Shown: positions 6,556 to 11,682 of the stretch, piece after piece
How positions within the stretch are numbered: the stretch's first letter is position 1
How the letters are laid out: every line of letters starts with the position of its first letter
Assembly: GCA_022701925.1 (NCBI GenBank)
Contig: JAKONM010000096.1
Location: forward strand, 1-11,682
From: Microbacteriaceae bacterium
GTDB lineage: Bacteria; Actinomycetota; Actinomycetes; Actinomycetales; Microbacteriaceae
Direction: 5' to 3'
DNA: 11,682 bases
The notes under the pieces: generated by a model
Databases searched by the model: none
Seen by the model: only the letters and a program-made list of their open reading frames with translations
Told to the model about the DNA's origin: nothing
Translations under genes and position numbers: made by a program

Positions 6556-7919
6556 CGCACGGCCTCCGTCCTGGTGGCGCGCACCGCGTCCGCGTCCGCG
6601 TCGGCGGGCGGTTCCGGCACGCGGATCAGCTCGTTGCAGACCAGCGCCACCACCAGCAGCACGATCATGATCACGAACGCGGTGGTGTAGCGGGCCGGGC
6701 CCTCGACGCCGGCCTCCACGCGGGCGTCGGCGATGGCGTTCACGATCACGGGCCCCAGCACCCCGGCGAACGACCAGGCGGTCAGCAGGCGCCCGTGGAT
6801 GGCGCCCACCTGCTTCGTGCCGAACAGGTCGCGCAGGTAGGCGGGCGCGGTCGCGAAGCCGGCGCCGTAGAACGACAGCACCAGGATGCTCGCGACCAGG
6901 AACAGCGGCTTGCTCGCGTCCTGCAGCAGCACGACCACCAGGTAGAGCAGCGCGCCGCCGCCGAGGTAGATGCGGTAGTTGTTCCTGCGGCCGAGCACGT
7001 CGGACAGGCTCGACCAGGCGATGCGGCCGGCGGAGTTCGCCAGCGACAGGATCGCGACGAACCCGGCGGCGGCGGCGGTCAGCGCCGCGGCGGAGGGCGC
7101 GTCGGGGAAGAAGTCGCTGTAGATCGGCGCCGCCCGCTCCAGGATGCCGATGCCCGCGGTCACGTTGAAGCACAGGACGACCCAGAGCAGCCAGAACTGC
7201 CGCGTGCGGATCGCCTGGGCGGCCGTGCGGTCGGGGCCGGCGGGGCGCTCCCGCTTCGGGCGGTCGGAGGTGCGCGTCGCCGGCGGCGTCCACCCCTCGG
7301 GCGGCACGCGGATCAGGGCCACGCCCAGGGCCATCAGCACGGCGTAGGTGACGGCGAGCACCAGGAAGGTGGCGGCCAGCCCGCCCGCCTCCGTGCCGAA
7401 CCAGCCGAACAGCTGGTTGGTCCAGGGGCTCGCGATCAGCGCGCCGCCGCCGAAGCCCATGATCGCGAAGCCGGTCGCCATGCCCGGGCGGTCGGGGAAC
7501 CACTTCATCAGCGTGGAGACCGGCGAGATGTAGCCGATGCCCAGCCCGACGCCGCCGATGACGCCGTAGCCGAGCACGATCAGCCAGACCTGGCCCGTCG
7601 CGGCGCCGAGGGCCGACACCAGGAGCCCGCCGACGTAGCAGAGCGCGGACACGGTCATCGCCCAGCGCGGGCCTCGCGCGTCCACCGCGGTGCCGAACAC
7701 CGCGGCGGAGAGGCCGAGCACCACGATGCCGAAGGTGAAGGGCAGCGCGCTCACGACCCCGGAGACGCCGAACGTCTCCTGCAGGGGCGACTTGAAGACG
7801 CTCCAGGCGTAGACGGCGCCGATCGACAGGTGGATCGCCAGCGCGGCCGGCGGCACCAGCCATCGGCTCCAGTCGGGCGGAGCGACGATGCGCTCCCGGG
7901 ACAGCAGGCCTGCGGACAT
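6552..7919 (-). CDS. OFA-family (oxalate/formate antiporter-like) MFS transporter
   Basis: Twelve-TM inner-membrane carrier of 455 residues. The opening (about 20-45, RWLVPPAALAIHLSIGAVYAWSVF, then KSPLQETFG) is the characteristic OFA family start. MFS motif A-type loops are GTAVDARGPR (76-85) and GRIAWSSLSDVLGRR (298-312). LGYGVIGGVGLGIGYISPVSTLMKWFPDRPGMATG (117-150) and FGTKQVGAIHGR (366-377) are also family-typical. A charged central loop lies around 205-240. Members exchange small mono- or dicarboxylates, but most actinobacterial ones have no proven substrate. The TM11 segment reads LLTAWSFAG where Oxalobacter OxlT has its oxalate-binding lysine, so oxalate is not assured. ATG 7919 follows AGAGGA (7925-7930, minus) by 5 nt. 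It is the first gene of an operon with the 45-residue protein. Its leader carries a 12-bp perfect hairpin at the predicted 5' end. Confidence 0.9.
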   Translation of the reverse strand: MSAGLLSRERIVAPPDWSRWLVPPAALAIHLSIGAVYAWSVFKSPLQETFGVSGVVSALPFTFGIVVLGLSAAVFGTAVDARGPRWAMTVSALCYVGGLLVSALGAATGQVWLIVLGYGVIGGVGLGIGYISPVSTLMKWFPDRPGMATGFAIMGFGGGALIASPWTNQLFGWFGTEAGGLAATFLVLAVTYAVLMALGVALIRVPPEGWTPPATRTSDRPKRERPAGPDRTAAQAIRTRQFWLLWVVLCFNVTAGIGILERAAPIYSDFFPDAPSAAALTAAAAGFVAILSLANSAGRIAWSSLSDVLGRRNNYRIYLGGGALLYLVVVLLQDASKPLFLVASILVLSFYGAGFATAPAYLRDLFGTKQVGAIHGRLLTAWSFAGVLGPVIVNAIADARVEAGVEGPARYTTAFVIMIVLLVVALVCNELIRVPEPPADADADAVRATRTEAVR

Positions 7920-7937
7920 CGGCGTCCTCTTCTCGTG

Positions 7938-7967
7938 GGCACCGGGCGCAACGGCGCGCCCGGTGCC
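7938..7967 (-). promoter_or_regulatory. 12-bp perfect inverted repeat at the MFS operon transcription start
   Basis: GGCACCGGGCGC (7938-7949) and GCGCCCGGTGCC (7956-7967) form a perfect 12-bp inverted repeat with a 6-nt spacer. The TACAGT -10 box at 7971-7976 predicts transcription starting near 7964, so the repeat either folds at the very 5' end of the mRNA or is an operator covering the start site. It lies well upstream of the ribosome-binding site at 7925-7930. It is the longest perfect inverted repeat I noticed outside genes. Confidence 0.6.
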
Positions 7968-7970
7968 TCG

Positions 7971-7976
7971 ACTGTA
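7971..7976 (-). promoter_or_regulatory. -10 box of the MFS operon promoter
   Basis: Minus strand TACAGT, the same hexamer as in the pckG and YdeI promoters. The predicted leader is about 45 nt and contains a 12-bp hairpin and an AGAGGA ribosome-binding site. No clear -35 box. Confidence 0.5.
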
Positions 7977-8033
7977 CGAGCATCCACAGCCCGCGTGCTC
8001 AGAACTCCCAGTCGACGCGCAGCCCCGAGGCTC

Positions 8034-8073
8034 GCGGATCCGCAGAACCTCCGTGGATCCGCAGATCCTCGAC
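8034..8073. repeat. 19-bp imperfect tandem repeat with GGATCCGCAG core, beginning in a GCGGATCCGC palindrome
   Basis: Two copies with period 19 start at 8036 and 8055. Both begin GGATCCGCAG; the remaining 9 positions match at five. The first copy overlaps the 10-bp palindrome GCGGATCCGC (8034-8043), which recurs at 8122-8131. This lies in the 225-bp non-coding stretch between the MFS start (7919) and the ppc stop (8145). Apart from these repeats and the MFS promoter and leader I see nothing else there; no ribosome-binding site precedes a plausible small gene. Confidence 0.5.
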
Positions 8074-8121
8074 GACCCGCCGACGCTGGACGCATCCGGG
8101 CCGGTGTGTCGGGGAGGAATT

Positions 8122-8146
8122 GCGGATCCGCGAACCCGCCCGGATC
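8122..8146 (-). terminator. Inverted-repeat element at the 3' end of ppc, possible terminator
   Basis: The palindrome GCGGATCCGC (8122-8131) is followed by CGCCCGGATC (8137-8146), so GATCCG (8125-8130) can pair with CGGATC (8141-8146) across a 10-nt loop. One arm overlaps the ppc stop codon. Both pieces also occur in the hairpin after the MFS operon, in the opposite order. The stem is short and there is no U-tract, so termination is only suggested by position. Confidence 0.35.
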
Positions 8147-10808
8147 AGCCGGTGTTCTGCAGCCCCGCCGCGACTCCGCCGACCGCCAGCAGCAGCAGGC
8201 GGCGCAGCTCGGGGTCCGCCTCCGCGCCCTGCGGCGCCGCCCGCAGGCCGCGCAGCGCCCGCAGCTGCAGCAGCGACAGGGCGTCGACGTAGGGGCTGCG
8301 CAGCTTCACCGCGCGCTGCAGCACCGGCTTGTTCGCCAGCAGTCGCCCGCCGCCCGCGATGCGCACGACCCACGACCGGGTCAGCGCCATCTCCTCCAGC
8401 ACCGTCGCGGCCAGGTCGTCCCGGTCGCCCAGCGCCAGGTAGCGGCGCGCGATGCGCTCGTCCGCCTTCGCCAGGCCCATCGCGACGTTGTCGATCAGGG
8501 TGCGGAACAGCGGCCACTCGGCGTACGCGGCCCGCAGCCGCTCCTCGTCGCCCACCGTCTCGAGCGCGGTGCCCAGGCCGAACCAGCCGGCCAGGTTGAT
8601 GCGCGCCTGCGTCCACGCGAAGACCCACGGGATCGCCCGCAGGTCCTCCAGCGACTCCACCGACAGGCCTCGCCGCGCGGGCCGGGAGCCCAGGGCCAGC
8701 AGCCCGATCTCCTCCATCGGGGTCACCGTGGCGAACCACGGGGCGAAGCCGGGGGCCTTCACCAGCGCGAAGAAGCGGTCGCGCGAGGCCCGGTCCATGG
8801 CGTCGGCGACGTCGGCGTACCGCTCCGCCGCCTCCTCGTTCCGCCGCTCGATGGCCGGAGCGCTGGCGGCCAGCACCGCGGCGCCCACCTGGTCGATGTG
8901 GCGCATCGCGATGTCGCGGCCGCCGTAGCGGGCGAAGATCACCTCGCCCTGCTCCGTCAGCTTGAAGCGTCCGTCGACGGAGTGGGGCGGCTGCGCCAGG
9001 ATCGCCGAGTTCGCGGGTCCGCCGCCCCGTCCCAGCGCACCGCCGCGGCCGTGGAACAGGGTCAGCTCGATGCCGTTCTCGGCGGCCAAGGCCGCGATGC
9101 GCCGCTGCGCCTCATACAGCGCCAGCGTCGCGGCGACCGGGCCCACGTCCTTGGACGAATCGGAGTAGCCGAGCATCACCTCCATGCGGCGCCCGGTGCG
9201 CTGCAGGCGGTCGGCGAACTCGGGGTGCTGCACGATCTCGGCCAGGATCCCGGGCGCCGCCTGCAGGTCCGCGAAGGTCTCGAACAGCGGCACGACGTCG
9301 AGCACGGGCGGCTCCTCGTCGGGCCCGGCGGCCGCGCGGGCCAGCCGGTGCACCGCCAGCAGGTCGTCCGCGGACTGCGTGAAGGACACGACGTAGCGGC
9401 CGGCCGCACGCGGCCCGTGCCGCCGCTGGATCCAGCCGACCGCGCGGACGGTCTGCAGCACCTCCTCCGCCTGCTCCGAGAGCGGGCCGCCCGCATCGAG
9501 CTCGGCCAGGACCTTGCGGTGCACCGCGGAGTGCTGCCGCACCTCCAGCTCGGCCAGGTGGAAGCCGAAGGTCTGCACCTGCCAGATCAGCTGCTGCAGG
9601 TGCCCGTGCGCCTGGCGACGGGCGCCGCCGGCCAGCAGGGAGCGCTGCACCGCCTGCAGGTCGGCCAGCAGCTCGTCGGGGTCGTGGAAGGCCAGGTCGG
9701 CGTCGCGCGTGCGGGTGGCCGCGATGCGGCGCATCAGCAGCAGGACGACGCGGCGGTGCGGCTCGTCCGGCGATCGCTTGGCGATCTCAGCGGCGGCCTC
9801 CTCGTCCACGGCGGCCATCCGCCGCCACAGCGCCAGCAGGTCGTCGGAGGGGGGCGTCGTCGCGGCGTCGAGCGTCAGCGCCCGGCCCACGCGGCCCGCG
9901 GCGCGCTCGAGGCCCAGCAGCACGTGCTCGGCGGCGATGCCGGCGGCCTGGCGCGTCACGGCGGCGGTCACGAAGGGGTTGCCGTCGCGGTCGCCGCCCA
10001 CCCAGGTGCCGAGTCGCACGAAGGGCTGCACCAGCGGCCGCGCGGAGCCGGCGTCGTCGCCCTGCAGCGCCTCGTCGATGCGCCGGTAGACGGCCGGCAC
10101 GGTGGTGAACAGCGTCTCGTCGAACACGGCCATGATCGAGCGCACCTCGTCGAGCGACGAGGGCTTCTCCGGCCGCAGGGGCGCCGTGCGCCACAGCAGG
10201 TCGACCTCCTCCAGCATCGCGCCCTGCACCCGCCGGTCGGCGGACTCGGTCTGCACCCCGTCGTGCCGGTCGAGCAGGTCGCCCAGGCGGCGGATGCTGC
10301 TCGACACCGCACGCCGCCGCGCCTCGGTGGGGTGGGCGGTGAACACGGGGTGGAAGCGCATGGCGCGCAGCCGCTCCAGCGCCTCGTCCCGCCCGACCTG
10401 CGCGGCCAGGTCGCGGAAGGCGCTGGCGACGGAGTCGGCGGGGTCTTGGCGGGTGCCCTCCCGCTGCAGCAGCACCCGCACGCGCTGGTGCTCCTCCGCC
10501 AGGTTCACCAGGTGGAAGTAGGCGGTGAAGGCGCGGGCGACCTCGTCGGCCCGCTCGATCGAGAACGAGTCCGCGATCGCCGAGGCCCGGGCGAAGGCGT
10601 CGCCGGTGGCGTCGGTGTAGGCCTCGATCGTCGCCGTGCGCAGCTGCTCCACGTCCTCGAACAGGCCGGGGGAGCCGCTCTCCCGCAGCACCCGGCCCAG
10701 CAGCTCGCCCAGCATCCGGACGTCCGCGCGCAGCCGGTCGGGCAGCTCCTGCTCGGCCTCGTAGCGGCCCACGGCGTCGGGTGCGTCGGTGGTGGTGCTC
10801 TGCGACAT
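8145..10808 (-). CDS. ppc: Phosphoenolpyruvate carboxylase
   Basis: Cytosolic anaplerotic enzyme joining PEP and bicarbonate to form oxaloacetate and phosphate. It has 887 residues, against 883 in E. coli, so it is full length. Catalytic landmarks: VFTAHPTEARRR (155-166, with the key histidine at 159), GTWVGGDRDGNP (267-278), EVMLGYSDSSKD (543-554), FHGRGGALGRGGGP (585-598, His586), and the GSRPARR/DLRAIPWVFAWTQ region (707-734). Lys781 and the C-terminal Asn885 match the E. coli aspartate-inhibition residues K773 and N881, so feedback inhibition by aspartate is likely. The protein ends GLQNTG where E. coli has GMRNTG, replacing the Arg by Gln884. ATG 10808 has no Shine-Dalgarno; TAGCGT 7 nt upstream points to a leaderless mRNA. 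It is divergent from the YdeI-like gene across 48 bp. It catalyses the opposite direction to PEP carboxykinase at the left end of the window. Confidence 0.97.
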   Translation of the reverse strand: MSQSTTTDAPDAVGRYEAEQELPDRLRADVRMLGELLGRVLRESGSPGLFEDVEQLRTATIEAYTDATGDAFARASAIADSFSIERADEVARAFTAYFHLVNLAEEHQRVRVLLQREGTRQDPADSVASAFRDLAAQVGRDEALERLRAMRFHPVFTAHPTEARRRAVSSSIRRLGDLLDRHDGVQTESADRRVQGAMLEEVDLLWRTAPLRPEKPSSLDEVRSIMAVFDETLFTTVPAVYRRIDEALQGDDAGSARPLVQPFVRLGTWVGGDRDGNPFVTAAVTRQAAGIAAEHVLLGLERAAGRVGRALTLDAATTPPSDDLLALWRRMAAVDEEAAAEIAKRSPDEPHRRVVLLLMRRIAATRTRDADLAFHDPDELLADLQAVQRSLLAGGARRQAHGHLQQLIWQVQTFGFHLAELEVRQHSAVHRKVLAELDAGGPLSEQAEEVLQTVRAVGWIQRRHGPRAAGRYVVSFTQSADDLLAVHRLARAAAGPDEEPPVLDVVPLFETFADLQAAPGILAEIVQHPEFADRLQRTGRRMEVMLGYSDSSKDVGPVAATLALYEAQRRIAALAAENGIELTLFHGRGGALGRGGGPANSAILAQPPHSVDGRFKLTEQGEVIFARYGGRDIAMRHIDQVGAAVLAASAPAIERRNEEAAERYADVADAMDRASRDRFFALVKAPGFAPWFATVTPMEEIGLLALGSRPARRGLSVESLEDLRAIPWVFAWTQARINLAGWFGLGTALETVGDEERLRAAYAEWPLFRTLIDNVAMGLAKADERIARRYLALGDRDDLAATVLEEMALTRSWVVRIAGGGRLLANKPVLQRAVKLRSPYVDALSLLQLRALRGLRAAPQGAEADPELRRLLLLAVGGVAAGLQNTG

Positions 10809-10815
10809 GTCCGAG

Positions 10816-10821
10816 ACGCTA
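10816..10821 (-). promoter_or_regulatory. -10 box of a leaderless promoter for ppc
   Basis: Minus strand TAGCGT, then CTCGGAC, then ATG 10808: a 7-nt gap, consistent with transcription starting at the start codon. It lies in a 48-bp divergent gap that also holds the opposing -10 box at 10845-10850. Confidence 0.6.
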
Positions 10822-10844
10822 GGGCCTGCATGTTTCGGCTTTCG

Positions 10845-10850
10845 TACAGT
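10845..10850 (+). promoter_or_regulatory. -10 box of a leaderless promoter for the YdeI-like gene
   Basis: TACAGT, then GAGGCC, then GTG 10857: a 6-nt gap. This decides the start codon, because the in-frame ATG at 10830 would be upstream of the predicted transcript. The -35 contacts would fall on top of the ppc -10 box. Confidence 0.55.
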
Positions 10851-10856
10851 GAGGCC

Positions 10857-11435
10857 GTGGAGGACGCCGAGGAGCTGGTGGTGGCCGACGCGACCGCCTG
10901 GCGCGCCTGGCTCGACGAGCACGAGGACGACGCGCACGGGGTCTGGCTGCGGCTGGCGAAGAAGGGCACGACCTCCCCGACCTCGCTGACGTACGCCCAG
11001 GCGCTCGACGAGGCGCTCTGCAGCGGCTGGATCGACGGGCAGAAGCGCTCCGTCGACGCCGCGACCTTCAGCGAGCGGTTCACGCCCCGACGGCGCGCGT
11101 CGCTCTGGTCGCAGCGCAACATCGGCCTGGTCGAGCGGCTGGAGGGGGAGGGGCGGATGCGGCCCCGGGGCCGTGCCGAGGTCGAGCGCGCCCGCGCGGA
11201 CGGGCGGTGGCAGCGGGCGTACGCCGGCGCCGCGAGCGCGCAGGTGCCCGAGGACCTGGCGGCGGCCCTCGAGGCCTCGCCCGTGGCGGCGGCGGCGTTC
11301 GCAGGCCTCGACGCCGCGAACCGCTACGCGGTGCTGCACCGCACGGCGACCGCGCCGAGCGCGTCCGCCCGAGCGGCCCGCATCGGCCGGCTCGTGGCGA
11401 TGCTCGAGCGCGGCGACGTGCCGTACCCGCGGTGA
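10857..11435 (+). CDS. YdeI/OmpD-associated family protein
   Basis: A 192-residue soluble protein of the family named after Bacillus YdeI and the bacterial OmpD-associated proteins; biochemical function is not established, although some members are linked to resistance to bacteriocins or antimicrobial peptides. Conserved blocks: WRAWL (15-19), GVWLRLAKKG (28-37), LTYAQALDEALCSGWIDGQKRS (44-65, with the hallmark GWIDG) and RFTPRRRASLWSQRNIGLVERL (74-95, the R-F-T-P-R-x-x-x-S-x-W-S block). The C-terminal part is the usual alanine-rich helical region ending in a helix around 171-185. GTG 10857 is preferred over ATG 10830 because of the TACAGT box 6 nt upstream. The stop overlaps the next gene by 4 bp (GTGA), so the two form an operon. 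Whether they share a resistance-type role is speculation. Confidence 0.85.
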   Translation: MEDAEELVVADATAWRAWLDEHEDDAHGVWLRLAKKGTTSPTSLTYAQALDEALCSGWIDGQKRSVDAATFSERFTPRRRASLWSQRNIGLVERLEGEGRMRPRGRAEVERARADGRWQRAYAGAASAQVPEDLAAALEASPVAAAAFAGLDAANRYAVLHRTATAPSASARAARIGRLVAMLERGDVPYPR

Positions 11436-11682
11436 GCGTCTCCGCCGAGCAGGCGCTGGCGCTGCTGGACCTGCTGCAGCAGGCGGGCGCGCCCGCGGTC
11501 GTCGACGGCGGCTGGGGGATCGACGCCCTGCTCGGCGAGCAGACGCGTCCGCACGACGACCTGGACCTGGTGCTCGACGTCGCGCTGCTGCCGGTCGCGC
11601 GGGCCGCCCTGCAGGCGCGGGGCTTCGCGGTCGAGCGCGACCTGCTGCCGACGGCCCTGGCGCTGCGGCACGCCGACCGTCG
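11432..11682 (+). CDS. Aminoglycoside-2''-adenylyltransferase-like nucleotidyltransferase, 3'-truncated by window edge
   Basis: 83 complete codons are readable from GTG 11432 to the window end. The N-terminus has the pattern of the ANT(2'')/lincosamide nucleotidyltransferase fold: VVDGGWGIDALLG (23-35) then TRPHDDLDLV (38-47). Gly26-Gly27 form the nucleotide-binding turn and Asp43/Asp45 the metal-binding D-x-D pair. Known members transfer AMP to aminoglycosides or lincosamides, but many actinobacterial chromosomal homologues have no shown resistance activity. Full proteins are typically about 170-200 residues, so roughly the first half is present. The GTGA overlap with the YdeI-like stop indicates translational coupling. 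No separate Shine-Dalgarno is evident. The family call is firm; antibiotic modification is not shown. Confidence 0.8.
   Translation, partial: MSVSAEQALALLDLLQQAGAPAVVDGGWGIDALLGEQTRPHDDLDLVLDVALLPVARAALQARGFAVERDLLPTALALRHADR

Noticed and set aside
7978..8144. Small gene or RNA in the transporter-ppc gap
   Set aside because: No start codon with a ribosome-binding site or leaderless -10 box encodes a sensible protein, and no recognisable RNA fold other than the short palindromes is visible.
7999..8739. Minus strand frame overlapping the ppc 3' end and ending in the intergenic repeats (…GLRVDWEF)
   Set aside because: It is out of frame with ppc, has no start signal of its own, and its intergenic part is just the GGATCC repeats translated.
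10830..10856. ATG 10830 as start of the YdeI-like protein
   Set aside because: The TACAGT box lies downstream of it and the family core begins after GTG 10857; it remains possible if the true promoter is further upstream.
6357..11435. Very long + strand open frame of about 1690 codons opposite the transporter and ppc genes
   Set aside because: It is antisense to two confidently identified genes, has His/Arg/Gly/Gln-rich low-complexity content and arises from the lack of stops in GC-rich DNA; only its last 192 codons are a real gene.

Overview
This is high-GC DNA (clearly above two-thirds G+C) from a free-living actinobacterium. The evidence is strong third-position G/C bias, a GTP-type PEP carboxykinase, an actinobacterial-style DEAD-box RNA helicase with a charged RG-rich tail, GTG starts, and several genes whose only upstream signal is a TANNNT -10 box 6-7 nt before the start codon (leaderless mRNAs). 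I cannot place it to genus. I see no mobile element, CRISPR array, tRNA or rRNA.

Layout from left to right. Positions 1-833 (-) hold the N-terminal 277 residues of PEP carboxykinase (pckG), cut by the window edge. A palindromic divergent promoter follows. A two-gene + strand unit at 947-2271 encodes a ketopantoate-reductase-family protein and a small antibiotic-biosynthesis-monooxygenase-type (ABM) protein, joined by an ATGA overlap. A hairpin separates this unit from a convergent saccharopine-dehydrogenase/trans-acting enoyl reductase-like gene (2297-3502, -). That gene is divergent from lgt (3596-4504, +), which converges with deaD (4515-6341, -) across a 10-bp gap. Next on the - strand is an OFA-family MFS transporter (6552-7919) translationally coupled to a 45-residue single-TM protein (6418-6555). 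A 225-bp intergenic stretch with hairpins and GGATCC-core repeats follows, then phosphoenolpyruvate carboxylase (ppc, 8145-10808, -). Across a 48-bp divergent promoter lies a + strand pair at 10857-11682: a YdeI/OmpD-associated protein and the N-terminus of an aminoglycoside-2''-adenylyltransferase-like nucleotidyltransferase, joined by a GTGA overlap and cut by the right edge.

Functionally this is mostly ordinary core metabolism. The two opposing enzymes of the PEP-oxaloacetate node (pckG and ppc) flank lipoprotein maturation (lgt), RNA remodelling (deaD), a carboxylate-type transporter with a candidate small accessory subunit, and a few redox or accessory genes. I find no convincing undescribed multi-gene system. 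The points most worth a second look are the transporter/small-protein pair, the consistent leaderless promoter architecture (especially the 48-bp ppc/YdeI region), two hairpins at predicted mRNA 5' ends, and the intergenic GGATCC-core hairpins.
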